DNA of 52,583 bases from an uncultured Oscillospiraceae bacterium (GCA_934636865.1 CAKUBI010000011.1:1-52583), one strand, 5' to 3'. Shown: positions 36,541 through 47,296, counted from the stretch's first letter. Translations and numbers: made by a program. Notes: generated by a model from the letters alone, not told the origin.

Positions 36541-36576
36541 AGAAGGCCTTCTCCCGTTGGGAGAAGGCCTTCTTCC
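36541..36576. terminator. Bidirectional terminator of DUF2812 operon and folD
   Basis: A perfect 15-bp stem AGAAGGCCTTCTCCC/GGGAGAAGGCCTTCT (36541-36555 and 36559-36573) with a 3-base loop lies between the convergent DUF2812 paralogue B and folD genes. Confidence 0.85.
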
Positions 36577-36586
36577 TTTAGTGAAA

Positions 36587-37441
36587 TCACTGCTTTGCTG
36601 CGCGCTCCGCCGCTTCGACCACGTGGCTTGCAAGGATCGTGCTCGTCACGGTGCCGACGCCGCCGGGAACGGGGGTGACGGCCGCGACGATGGGCTCGAC
36701 CTCGGCAAAGCGGGTGTCGCCGCAGAGGTTGCCGTCCGCGCCGACGTGGATGCCAACGTCCAGCACGATCTGGCCCTCGCGCACGCTCTCCGCGCCGACC
36801 ATACCGGCCTTACCGGCGGCGACGACGAGAATGTCGGCCTCGCGGCAGATGGCGGGCAGATTTTCACTGCGGCTGTGGCAGATGGTCACGGTCGCGTGCT
36901 CGGCGAGCAGCAACAGGGAAACGGGCTTGCCGATGACAAGGCTGCGGCCGATGACGACCACGCGCTTGCCCTTGATGGGGATGTTGTAGTGCTTGAGCAG
37001 CGCCACGCAGGCCGCGGCGGTGCAGGGGGGGTAGCCGCCCTTCGTGCCGGCGTACACAGCGGTCATCGAGCCGTCGGTGATGCCGTCCATGTCCTTTTTC
37101 GGGTCGAGTGCCGCGCGCGCGGCCTCGTCGTCAAGGTGTTTGGGAAGCGGACGGAACATCAGCACGCCGTGGACCTTCTCGTCCGCGTTGAGCGCGTGGA
37201 TGTTCTCCATCAGCACTTCCTGCGTCACGTCCTCCGGCAGGATGACCTGACGGACCGCGACGCCGACCTTCTCGCAGCGCTTGAGCGCGCCGCGCTCGTA
37301 GGCAAGGTCATCCTCGCGCGCGCCCACGCGCAGGATGGCGAGACAGGGCTCGGCGCCGTTTTTCTTCAGTTCTTCGGTTTTCGCGTGGAGCTCCTCGGTC
37401 AGCGCTTTGGCAACCTCGGCTCCCTTGAGCAGCATAGCCAT
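36587..37441 (-). CDS. folD: Methylene-THF dehydrogenase / methenyl-THF cyclohydrolase
   Basis: The 284-aa bifunctional FolD interconverts 5,10-methylene-, methenyl- and 10-formyl-tetrahydrofolate. The active-site region reads DDLAYERGALKRCEKVGV: the conserved Tyr and the catalytic Lys (equivalent to E. coli Lys56) are present, while the accessory Lys two residues earlier is replaced. NADP-binding elements are VVVIGRSLVIGKPVSLLLL and the C-terminal TPVPGGVGTVTSTIL. The ATG at 37441 is chosen for AGGAGG upstream; the upstream frame extends into the divergent promoter. It is divergent from the formyl-THF cyclo-ligase gene, so both sides of this intergenic region serve one-carbon metabolism. Confidence 0.95.
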   Translation of the reverse strand: MAMLLKGAEVAKALTEELHAKTEELKKNGAEPCLAILRVGAREDDLAYERGALKRCEKVGVAVRQVILPEDVTQEVLMENIHALNADEKVHGVLMFRPLPKHLDDEAARAALDPKKDMDGITDGSMTAVYAGTKGGYPPCTAAACVALLKHYNIPIKGKRVVVIGRSLVIGKPVSLLLLAEHATVTICHSRSENLPAICREADILVVAAGKAGMVGAESVREGQIVLDVGIHVGADGNLCGDTRFAEVEPIVAAVTPVPGGVGTVTSTILASHVVEAAERAAKQ

Positions 37442-37493
37442 TGCAGTGTTCCTCCTCAATTGCACGGCGGGGCCGCGCATACATTCTGTATTC

Positions 37494-37522
37494 AGGATAA
37501 CAAAATAAAAAAATGCTGTCAA
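37494..37522 (-). promoter_or_regulatory. Promoter of folD
   Basis: On the minus strand TTGACA (37517-37522), a 17-base spacer and TATCCT (37494-37499), 53 bases upstream of the folD start. Confidence 0.75.
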
Positions 37523-37571
37523 TTTCTTTTCCAAAGCGACAAAAGGGAAATGATTTACTTTCTTCGCCGCC

Positions 37572-37600
37572 TTGCCTTTTGCGCCGCTTTTTGCTACGAT
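37572..37600 (+). promoter_or_regulatory. Promoter of formyl-THF cyclo-ligase gene
   Basis: TTGCCT (37572-37577), a 17-base spacer and TACGAT (37595-37600) with TGC in front (extended -10). Divergent from the folD promoter. Confidence 0.65.
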
Positions 37601-37635
37601 AGGGACAGAAATTTTACGGATCGGGAGGATCACCC

Positions 37636-38208
37636 ATGTCTGTCATCGAAGAAAAGAAGGCGCTGCGCACCTTCATCCGCAAGAAGGAGCGCACGCTCGA
37701 CCCCGCCTACAAGGCGGAGAGCTCTGCGGCCATCTGCCGCCACATCCTCGCGCTGGAGGAATACCGGCGCGCGAAGGTCGTTTTCGCCTTCGCGGGTACG
37801 GAGAAGGAGATCGACACCTCGCTTCTCATGAACGAGACGATCGCCGCGGGCAAGACGCTCGTCCTGCCGCGCTGCGCGGCGGAGCACGCGATCGACCTGT
37901 GCGTCGTGCGCTCGATGGACGATCTTGAGGCGGGCGCTTACGGCATTCTCGAGCCGAAGCAGAGCTGCCCGCTCGTCACGGCGGCGGAGATCGACTTTGC
38001 CGTTGTGCCCTGCCTGTCGTTCGACCGCAGGGGCCGCCGTCTCGGTCAGGGCGGCGGGTATTACGACCGTCTGCTGCCGCAGCTGCGCTGCCCGACGGCG
38101 CTCATCTGCCGCGAGCAGCTCCTCTCGCCCGAGGTGCCGGTCGAGGAGCACGACATGCGCTGCACGATGCTCGTCACGGAAAAGGGGGTCCTCACGCCGG
38201 AGGTGTGA
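37636..38208 (+). CDS. 5-formyltetrahydrofolate cyclo-ligase
   Basis: The 190-aa ATP-dependent enzyme converts 5-formyl-THF to 5,10-methenyl-THF. Family markers are the N-terminal KKALRTFIRKKERTL, VFAFAGTEKEIDTSLLM and the nucleotide-binding loop LGQGGGYYDRLLP near residues 138-150. GGGAGGAT precedes the ATG. It is divergently arranged with folD, whose product acts on the same cofactor pool. The stop is followed by a repeat-rich region rather than another gene. Confidence 0.92.
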   Translation: MSVIEEKKALRTFIRKKERTLDPAYKAESSAAICRHILALEEYRRAKVVFAFAGTEKEIDTSLLMNETIAAGKTLVLPRCAAEHAIDLCVVRSMDDLEAGAYGILEPKQSCPLVTAAEIDFAVVPCLSFDRRGRRLGQGGGYYDRLLPQLRCPTALICREQLLSPEVPVEEHDMRCTMLVTEKGVLTPEV

Positions 38209-38214
38209 TGGGGG

Positions 38215-38281
38215 CTTCCGCAGCCTGCGGAAGTGCGCAGTAAAATGGGATACTCTCTTTTCGAAGAGAGTATCCCATTTT
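38215..38281 (+). terminator. Terminator hairpins after cyclo-ligase gene
   Basis: CTTCCGCAG-C-CTGCGGAAG (38215-38233) is a perfect small palindrome. It is followed by an 18-bp perfect stem AAAATGGGATACTCTCTT with TTCG loop (38242-38259 and 38264-38281). The large hairpin ends in T4 and would terminate in either direction. It is also the outer end of repeat copy A (see the repeat entries). Confidence 0.8.
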
Positions 38282-38324
38282 GAACCCCCGAGAGAAAGAC
38301 GCGGGGACACCCCGCGGCCCCGTG

Positions 38325-38370
38325 CATTGCGGGATTGGAGCTTGAAGAGCTGCGCAGCCTGCGGAATCGG
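38325..38370 (-). repeat. Outer inverted repeat, copy A
   Basis: On the minus strand these 46 bases begin CCGATTCCGCAGGCTGCG and match the plus-strand copy B at 39319-39364 at 43 of 46 positions. The similarity then continues loosely on the far side (a TTTCTCT-GGGGGTT segment) into an 18-bp hairpin at 38242-38281, which parallels the hairpin at 39389-39427 by copy B. Confidence 0.85.
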
Positions 38371-38620
38371 GTGCGGTGTACATGGCTTCGCCATGAGTCC
38401 CTGCGATTCGATACCGCTTGCAACCGCGCCCTACTCCGTGGGGCGCGAGTGACGGAAGTCCGGCGGCAGACTGCCTGCGGGGCGCGCGGCATTGCTTCGC
38501 TCGCCGCGCTGGGGAAGTGCGTTGGCGGCGGCATTGCTTCGCTCGCCGCCGTTTTGGGGGGCGGTTTTGCGGGTGCTCGCCGCGGAGATATGCGAAAACC
38601 GGCCGCTGGTGCGGTCGGTT
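38371..38620. other. Noncoding repeat-rich stretch left of the XRE gene
   Basis: About 250 bases with no supported gene. They contain a small CATGGC-TTC-GCCATG hairpin (38391-38405) and the two direct 20-mers at 38487 and 38529. Open frames across it are low-complexity. Confidence 0.6.
38487..38548 (+). repeat. Inner repeats, left pair of 20-mers
   Basis: CGGCATTGCTTCGCTCGCCG occurs at 38487-38506 and again at 38529-38548, 42 bases start to start. Reverse-complement versions are found on the right side at 39127-39146 and 39167-39186. Confidence 0.85.
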
Positions 38621-38845
38621 TTACAGGAATAATTCGTCGTAGCTCTTTCCGAGCGCCTCGTGCAGCGCTTTCATCTCGTCGGGATAAACGTGGCGCTGGC
38701 CGACCTCGATCTTGGCGAGGGCGCTGCGGGTCAGGTCGCAGCCGAGCACCTGAAGCTTTGCGGAAAGCTGCTCCTGCGTCAAATGCGCCGCTTTCCGCAG
38801 CTGCGCAAGGTGCGCACCCAGACGCTTTGAATACTCGTAGTCCAC
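38621..38845 (-). CDS. XRE-family HTH regulator (74 aa)
   Basis: The protein is a single helix-turn-helix domain of the Cro/CI type: RLGAHLAQLRKAAHLTQEQLSAKLQVLGCDLTRSALAKIEVGQRHVYPDEMKALHEALG. A GTG start at 38845 is chosen because AGGAGG (38854-38859) lies 8 bases upstream; a TTG seven codons earlier would lie over that site. It is divergent from a 50-aa protein gene, with a perfect inverted repeat over the facing promoter. A repressor of its own cassette is the natural reading. It resembles regulators of toxin-antitoxin loci and mobile elements, but no toxin is recognisable. Confidence 0.85.
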   Translation of the reverse strand: MDYEYSKRLGAHLAQLRKAAHLTQEQLSAKLQVLGCDLTRSALAKIEVGQRHVYPDEMKALHEALGKSYDELFL

Positions 38846-38883
38846 GCGCAACACCTCCTGCACCAATTTCGCACATTTTGGTA

Positions 38884-38912
38884 TTGAGTTTATCCGTGAA
38901 TCACGTTATAAT
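38884..38912 (+). promoter_or_regulatory. Promoter of the 50-aa protein gene
   Basis: TTGAGT (38884-38889), a 17-base spacer and a perfect TATAAT (38907-38912). The -10 is the left end of the operator repeat. Confidence 0.8.
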
Positions 38913-38935
38913 TGCACTATATCAGTGCAATTATA
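38907..38935. promoter_or_regulatory. XRE operator, 12-bp inverted repeat
   Basis: TATAATTGCACT (38907-38918) and AGTGCAATTATA (38924-38935) are perfect inverted arms around ATATC. The repeat covers the -10 and start site of the rightward promoter and lies 62 bases upstream of the XRE start, so it could control both directions. Confidence 0.8.
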
Positions 38936-38962
38936 AAATTTATTACTACGGAGGGACCAATT

Positions 38963-39115
38963 ATGGTGGATTACAAGACCCTGTACGCGCTGCTGTTCAA
39001 TGCCATGACCGACGCGCTGGAGCAGATCGACGCGCAGAATTACGGCGCAGCCAGCGAAACCCTCATCGCCGCCCAGCAGAAAGCGGAAGAGATCTACATC
39101 AACTCCGAAGATTAA
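38963..39115 (+). CDS. 50-aa acidic helical protein beside XRE gene
   Basis: The frame encodes MVDYKTLYALLFNAMTDALE followed by QIDAQNYGAASETLIAAQQK and AEEIYINSED, a probable two-helix acidic soluble protein. GGAGGG (38950-38955) sits 7 bases before the ATG, and a clear promoter and operator precede it, so expression is credible. I recall similar small proteins in other gut Clostridia but cannot name a family. The surrounding bases are lower in GC than the rest of the window. It forms a divergent pair with the XRE regulator. Confidence 0.75.
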   Translation: MVDYKTLYALLFNAMTDALEQIDAQNYGAASETLIAAQQKAEEIYINSED

Positions 39116-39126
39116 GCCCCACACGA

Positions 39127-39186
39127 CGGCGAGCGCAGCAATGCCGCCCAACAGCACCCATCCGCGCGACGAGCGAAGCAATGCCG
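39127..39186 (-). repeat. Inner repeats, right pair of 20-mers (inverted)
   Basis: CGGCGAGCGCAGCAATGCCG (39127-39146) and CGACGAGCGAAGCAATGCCG (39167-39186) are reverse complements of the left 20-mers, with one mismatch each. They are 40 bases apart start to start, nearly the same spacing as the left pair. Confidence 0.85.
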
Positions 39187-39318
39187 CTTTGGCAGGCAAA
39201 AGCAAGACAGCAAAAATCCAAAGTAGACGGAAATTGCATAAGGCTGCCGATACGCAGGCAGAGCGACAGCGAAGATAGAAGCAATCCAAATCGTTTAGAT
39301 ACAGAAAACCGCAGGCGT
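39187..39318. other. Low-GC noncoding stretch
   Basis: About 130 bases of A-rich sequence without a supported gene lie between the inner and outer right-hand repeats. Its composition differs sharply from the flanking genome, which suggests acquired DNA. Confidence 0.5.
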
Positions 39319-39364
39319 CCGATTCCGCAGGCTGCGCAGCTCTTCGAGCTGCAAACCCGCAATG
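39319..39364 (+). repeat. Outer inverted repeat, copy B
   Basis: Forty-six bases beginning CCGATTCCGCAGGCTGCG match copy A (38325-38370, opposite strand) at all but three positions. They are followed by TTTTCTCTGGGAGGGTTTAAG and an 18-bp hairpin at 39389-39427. Confidence 0.85.
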
Positions 39365-39388
39365 TAAATTTTCTCTGGGAGGGTTTAA

Positions 39389-39427
39389 GGGAGGGATATC
39401 TCTTTTTCAAAAAGAGATATCCCTCCC
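39389..39427. terminator. 18-bp hairpin ending repeat copy B
   Basis: GGGAGGGATATCTCTTTT (39389-39406) pairs perfectly with 39410-39427 across a 3-base loop. The stem sequence shares a GGGATA-CTC core with the hairpin at 38242-38281 but otherwise differs, so the hairpin shape seems more conserved than the sequence. It may terminate transcription from the 50-aa gene. Confidence 0.65.
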
Positions 39428-39528
39428 TTTCTCCGTACCCGCACGCAGTGCGCCCCCTCCGCGCCCCGTGCGGAAAAGCAGCTCCCCTTTCGGGGAAAAG
39501 AAAGCAGCACCCCTTCGCAGAGTACGAA

Positions 39529-39560
39529 AAAAGGGAGCACCCATTCGGGTGCTCCCTTTT
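39529..39560 (-). terminator. nifJ terminator
   Basis: AAAAGGGAGCACCC (39529-39542), ATTC loop and GGGTGCTCCCTTTT (39547-39560), 20 bases after the nifJ stop; on the minus strand it is followed by further T residues. Confidence 0.85.
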
Positions 39561-39580
39561 CAATTACGCAACAGCAGCAA

Positions 39581-43204
<3,624 letters not shown>

Positions 43205-43276
43205 AAATGAACCTCCTGTTTATTTCACCGTCAAAAGACGGTCCTTCTGCGAGAAATCGCAAAATTCAACGCTGAT

Positions 43277-43305
43277 ACTATAACACACTTTTTTCGCCGT
43301 GTAAA
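43277..43305 (-). promoter_or_regulatory. Promoter of nifJ
   Basis: On the minus strand TTTACA (43300-43305), a 17-base spacer and TATAGT (43277-43282), 73 bases upstream of the nifJ start. The rest of the 43205-43514 gap holds only this and the comM promoter. Confidence 0.75.
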
Positions 43306-43430
43306 CGGTCCGTGAAGGGAAAAAGATTCATTTTTTTGCAACAACACCTTCAATTTCTTTCATTTTTCAGAAACTTTTGCAAGGTTTCATTTCATTTATG
43401 CACTTTGAACAAAAATGCCGCGGAGGGGAT

Positions 43431-43458
43431 TTGCCTGATGGAAAAAATGTGCTATACT
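43431..43458 (+). promoter_or_regulatory. Promoter of comM operon
   Basis: TTGCCT (43431-43436), a 16-base spacer and TGC-TATACT (TATACT at 43453-43458, extended -10). It repeats the AATGTGCTATACT seen upstream of rnj. Confidence 0.65.
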
Positions 43459-43514
43459 GGTCAGCGAAAAACGGTGCCGCGCACAGCGGCGCATGCAAAA
43501 AGGAGGATGCGGCG

Positions 43515-45032
43515 ATGGTCACAGCGGTGCGATCACTCGGCCTTCAGGGCATTTCGGGCTATGAGGTCACGGTGGAATGCTTTCTCTCCGGCGGCCTGCC
43601 CGCGTTCGACATCGTGGGCCTTGGCGATACGGCGGTCAAGGAGTCGCGCGAGCGCGTGCGCGCGGCGGTGAAGAACTGCGGCGTGAAGTTCCCCGTCTCG
43701 CGCATCACGGTGAACCTCGCGCCTGCGGGAAGGAAGAAGGAGGGCACGCTTTACGACCTGCCGATCCTTCTGGGCATCCTCGCCTGCGCGGAGGAGATCA
43801 GGCCCCCGGCGAAGGATGCGGCCTTCCTCGGTGAGCTGTCGCTCACGGGGACGCTGCGCGCGGTGAACGGCGTTCTGCCCATGGCGATGGCCGCGGCCCG
43901 CGCAGGCGTGAAAACGCTCTACGTTCCCGCCGCGAACGCCGCCGAGGCGACGCTTGCCGACGGGCTGAGCGTCTACGGCGTGGAGGACGTCGTCTCGCTC
44001 GTGGAACACTTAAAGGGAAAGCGGCCGCTCACGCCGCAGCCGAAGTGGCGTGCGGAGACGGCGGACGAGCCAGGCCCCGACTTTTCGGACGTCATGGGGC
44101 AGGAGAATGTCAAGCGCGCGCTGGAGATCGCCGCCGCGGGCGGGCACAATATCCTGCTCATCGGCTCGCCCGGCGCGGGCAAGTCGATGCTGGCGCGAAG
44201 GCTGCCGTCGATCCTGCCGGACATGACGCGGCAGGAGGCGCTGGAGGCCACGGAGATCTGGTCCGTCGCGGGTCTTACCGACAGCGCGCACCCGATGCTG
44301 CTGCGCCGCCCCTTCCGCGCCCCGCACCACACGCTCTCTGCCGCGGCGATGACCGGCGGCGGACAGGTGCCGAAGCCCGGCGAGATCTCGCTCGCGCACC
44401 ACGGCGTTCTGTTCCTTGACGAGCTGCCTGAGTTCCGACGCGACGTGCTCGAGGTGCTGCGCGCGCCCATCGAGGACGGCGAGGTGACCATCACGCGCGC
44501 CGCGGGCAGCGTCACGCTGCCGAGCCGGTTTATGCTCGTCGGCGCGATGAACCCCTGCCGCTGCGGCTGGTACGGCCACCCCTCGGGGCGCTGCCGCTGC
44601 ACGAAGCAGCAGGTGGAAAAGTATGTGGAAAAGATATCCGGTCCGATGCTCGACCGCATGGATCTGCATGTGAACGTGCCGAGCGTCGAGTTTGAGGCCA
44701 TGCGCCGGCGCGAAAAGGCGGAGTCCTCCGAAGAGATAAAGCTGCGCGTGAACGCCGCGCGCGAAAAACAGAAGGAGCGCTTTGCCGGGACGGGCATTGC
44801 CTGCAACGCACACATGACGCCTGCGATGGTCGGCGAATTCTGTAAGCTCGACGCAGCGGGTGAGAAGCTCCTGCGCGGCGCGTTCGACCGCCTTGGCCTT
44901 ACGGCGAGGAGCCACGACCGGCTCCTGCGCGTGGCGCGCACGATCGCGGATCTGGACGGCAGCGAAGGGATCGAAGCGTCCCACCTGGCCGAGGCCATCC
45001 AGTACCGCAACACGGACATTTTACGGGGGTGA
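43515..45032 (+). CDS. comM: ComM/YifB-family Mg-chelatase-like AAA+ ATPase
   Basis: The 505-aa protein belongs to the YifB/ComM family; in naturally competent bacteria ComM is a helicase that promotes branch migration during transformation. An N-terminal Lon-like domain (DIVGLGDTAVKESRERVRAA) is followed by the AAA+ module with GSPGAGKSMLARRLPSILP (Walker A), GVLFLDELPEF (Walker B) and LVGAMNPCRCGWYGHPSGRCRCT, then a C-terminal lid (LDRMDLHVNVP). AGGAGG lies 8 bases before the ATG at 43515. First gene of a run with a membrane protein, thiI, pncC and a lipoprotein. Confidence 0.93.
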   Translation: MVTAVRSLGLQGISGYEVTVECFLSGGLPAFDIVGLGDTAVKESRERVRAAVKNCGVKFPVSRITVNLAPAGRKKEGTLYDLPILLGILACAEEIRPPAKDAAFLGELSLTGTLRAVNGVLPMAMAAARAGVKTLYVPAANAAEATLADGLSVYGVEDVVSLVEHLKGKRPLTPQPKWRAETADEPGPDFSDVMGQENVKRALEIAAAGGHNILLIGSPGAGKSMLARRLPSILPDMTRQEALEATEIWSVAGLTDSAHPMLLRRPFRAPHHTLSAAAMTGGGQVPKPGEISLAHHGVLFLDELPEFRRDVLEVLRAPIEDGEVTITRAAGSVTLPSRFMLVGAMNPCRCGWYGHPSGRCRCTKQQVEKYVEKISGPMLDRMDLHVNVPSVEFEAMRRREKAESSEEIKLRVNAAREKQKERFAGTGIACNAHMTPAMVGEFCKLDAAGEKLLRGAFDRLGLTARSHDRLLRVARTIADLDGSEGIEASHLAEAIQYRNTDILRG

Positions 45033-45037
45033 GCACG

Positions 45038-45598
45038 ATGAAAAAATATGACTACATCCAGCTTGGCATGATCGCGCTTTTGAGCCATTTCGCGCAGTGC
45101 GCGCTGTTTCTTCTGCTGTTTGCGGCCCTTGGGGGCACGGGGACGACCTCGTCCTTTACCTTCGCTTCGCCCGCCGGGCTGGTGATCGGCGCAATTTATC
45201 CGGCGCTCGTCTCGTTCCTCTTCGGCTGGGGACTGCGGCCGAAGAGCGGCATCGATAAGAACCGCTGCTGGAACGCGGCGATCGTGCTCTATGTGCTCGA
45301 CCTTGCGTCGCTTCTTCTGATGCCCGTTCCCTTCAGCCCGGGGAACATACTCGTGATGCTCTGGCAGCTGCCGATGGCGCCCGCCATGGTCGCGGTGAAC
45401 GAGCTGAGCGGAGATTCTTCGGCACTTAACCATGTGTTTTTTGCCCTGCTGGCGGCCATCGAGCCGATGTGCCTGACGCTGGGACTTTTGTGGAAGGGGA
45501 AAAAGCAGCCCGCTTCCCGGAAAAGTGAAAATTCGGACCGGACTTCCGCCGACGCGGGAGCGGCCATTTTAAATGAGGAGAACAAAACCAATGAATGA
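45038..45598 (+). CDS. Four-helix membrane protein of unknown function
   Basis: The 186-aa protein has hydrophobic segments near 7-30, 43-65, 80-100 and 115-150 (IQLGMIALLSHFAQCALFLLLFAAL, PAGLVIGAIYPALVSFLFGWGL, AAIVLYVLDLASLLLMPVPF, FFALLAAIEPMCLTLGLLW) and a hydrophilic C-terminal tail. I do not recognise a family. The ATG at 45038 follows GGGGGTG at the comM stop, and its last 8 bases overlap thiI, so it is co-transcribed and probably co-translated. Confidence 0.75.
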   Translation: MKKYDYIQLGMIALLSHFAQCALFLLLFAALGGTGTTSSFTFASPAGLVIGAIYPALVSFLFGWGLRPKSGIDKNRCWNAAIVLYVLDLASLLLMPVPFSPGNILVMLWQLPMAPAMVAVNELSGDSSALNHVFFALLAAIEPMCLTLGLLWKGKKQPASRKSENSDRTSADAGAAILNEENKTNE

Positions 45599-46763
45599 AA
45601 TGATCCTGTGCAAGCTCGGCGAAGTCGTGCTCAAGGGCCTGAACCGCCGCAGCTTTGAGGATAAGCTGGTGGCGAACGTGAACCGCCGCGTGGCAAAATG
45701 CGGCAGCTTCCGCGTTTACTCCAAGCAGAGCACCATCTATGTCGAGCCGAGAGAAGAGAGCTGCGACGTGGACGCGGCGTTCGAGAGCTGCAAGATGGTG
45801 TTCGGCATCATCGCTGTATCGAAGGCCCTGCCGTGCGAGAAGAACGTGCAGAAGATCATCGCCGCGGCGAAGGAATACCTTGCCGGCGACATGCGCGCGG
45901 CCAGGAGCTTCAAGGTAGAGAGCAAGCGCGCTGACAAGACCTTCCCCTTAACGTCCATCCAGCTTTCCCAGCAGGTCGGCGGCGCGCTGCATCAGGCGTT
46001 CCCGACCTGCGAGGTCAACGTCCACGACCCCGAGCTCGTCGTGCACATCGAAATTCGCGACGACGCGGCCTATGTTCACGGCCCCGCGCAGGAGGGCGCG
46101 GGCGGCCTGCCGGTCGGCATGGGCGGCGTGGCGGTGAGCCTTCTTTCCGGCGGCATCGACTCACCCGTTTCGTCCTACATGATCGCAAAGCGCGGCGTGA
46201 AGCTCGAGATGGTCCACTTCTTCTCCCCGCCGTACACGTCCGACGCGGCGAAGGAGAAGGTGCTCTCGCTTGCAAAGCTCCTTGTCCCCTGGTGCGGGCG
46301 GCTCACTGTGCAGGTGGTCCCCTTTACGGAAATTCAGGAGGAGATCCGCCGAAACTGCCCCGAGGAGTTCTTCACGCTCATTATGCGCCGCTTTATGATG
46401 CGCATTGCGCAGCGCGTGGCCGACCAGGTGCAGGCCAAGGCGCTTGTCACGGGCGAAAACCTCGGTCAGGTCGCCTCGCAGACCATGGAGGCCCTGCGCG
46501 TGACCGAGGATGTGGTCGAGCTGCCCGTGCTGCGCCCGCTCATCGGCATGGACAAGGAGGAGATCGTGCGCCTGTCGCGAAAGATCGGCACGTTCGATAC
46601 CTCGATCCTGCCCTATGAGGACTGCTGTACGGTCTTTACCCCGCGCCACCCGCGCACGAAGCCGAACCTTGACGAGGTCCGCGAGGCCGAGGCCGCGCTC
46701 GATATCGAGGGGCTGATCGACCGCGCGATGACAAACCGCGAATTTGTGCGCATCAAGTTCTGA
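45591..46763 (+). CDS. thiI: tRNA 4-thiouridine sulfurtransferase ThiI
   Basis: The 390-aa enzyme makes 4-thiouridine at position 8 of tRNA and can supply sulfur for thiamine thiazole. A ferredoxin-like and THUMP region covers about residues 1-165 (CKLGEVVLKGLNRRSFEDKL, VHIEIRDDAAYVHG). The PP-loop SGGIDS is at 186-191. The C-terminal YEDCCTVFTPRHPRTKP segment is typical. There is no rhodanese domain, as is usual for Firmicutes ThiI, so sulfur presumably comes from a cysteine desulfurase encoded elsewhere. It overlaps the preceding membrane protein gene by 8 bases and is followed 15 bases later by pncC. Confidence 0.95.
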   Translation: MNEMILCKLGEVVLKGLNRRSFEDKLVANVNRRVAKCGSFRVYSKQSTIYVEPREESCDVDAAFESCKMVFGIIAVSKALPCEKNVQKIIAAAKEYLAGDMRAARSFKVESKRADKTFPLTSIQLSQQVGGALHQAFPTCEVNVHDPELVVHIEIRDDAAYVHGPAQEGAGGLPVGMGGVAVSLLSGGIDSPVSSYMIAKRGVKLEMVHFFSPPYTSDAAKEKVLSLAKLLVPWCGRLTVQVVPFTEIQEEIRRNCPEEFFTLIMRRFMMRIAQRVADQVQAKALVTGENLGQVASQTMEALRVTEDVVELPVLRPLIGMDKEEIVRLSRKIGTFDTSILPYEDCCTVFTPRHPRTKPNLDEVREAEAALDIEGLIDRAMTNREFVRIKF

Positions 46764-46778
46764 AAGGAAGCGTTTTTT

Positions 46779-47270
46779 ATGGCGGAAAATGAAAAGACAG
46801 TCGAGCAGCGCTGCTATGAGGCGCTCAAGGCGCGCGGCGTGACCTTCGCCGCGGCGGAGAGCTGCACCGGCGGACTGATCGCCAAGCGCATCACGGATGT
46901 GCCGGGCGCGTCGGGCGTTTTCATGGGCGGCGTCGTGAGCTATACGAACCTTGTCAAAAACCGCGTGCTCGGCGTTCCGGCGGAGATGCTGGAGGAGTAC
47001 GGCCCCGTGTCCGCGCCCGTGGCCCGCGCGATGGCCGAGGGCGCGCGCAGGGCGACGACGGCGGACTTCGCCGTGAGCGTCACGGGTGTTGCGGGTCCCG
47101 AGCGCGACGAGCGCGGCAACGCCGTCGGCACGGTGTTCATCGGCTTTTCTTCCCCGGAGGAGACGGTCGCCGAGCGCTTCGACTTCGGCGAAAAGAGCCG
47201 CGCGGAGATCCGCGCGCTGTCCGCGGAGGAAGCGTTCAAGCTGCTGGAGGAAAAGCTGAAGGAAGCGTAA
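46779..47270 (+). CDS. pncC: Nicotinamide-nucleotide amidohydrolase (CinA C-terminal type)
   Basis: The 163-aa protein matches the CinA C-terminal domain (PncC), which converts NMN to nicotinate mononucleotide in NAD recycling. Motifs are AAAESCTGGLIAKRITDVPGAS with probable catalytic Ser28, FMGGVVSYTNLVKNRVLGV and VSVTGVAGPERDE. It lacks the N-terminal CinA domain, so it is a stand-alone amidase. A GAAAGGAAG ribosome-binding site precedes the ATG. It follows thiI by 15 bases. Confidence 0.92.
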   Translation: MAENEKTVEQRCYEALKARGVTFAAAESCTGGLIAKRITDVPGASGVFMGGVVSYTNLVKNRVLGVPAEMLEEYGPVSAPVARAMAEGARRATTADFAVSVTGVAGPERDERGNAVGTVFIGFSSPEETVAERFDFGEKSRAEIRALSAEEAFKLLEEKLKEA

Positions 47271-47296
47271 AAAACAAAATCAGGGAGGAGACCGAT

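Noticed and set aside
36587..37441. Replacement of an active-site-region lysine in FolD as possible loss of function
   Set aside because: The lysine equivalent to the catalytic Lys56 and the tyrosine are present; only the neighbouring accessory lysine differs, a variation I recall from other clostridial FolD proteins.
38487..39186. CRISPR-like array from the repeated 20-mers
   Set aside because: Only two copies occur on each side, in inverted orientation, with spacers of about 20 bases and no cas genes.
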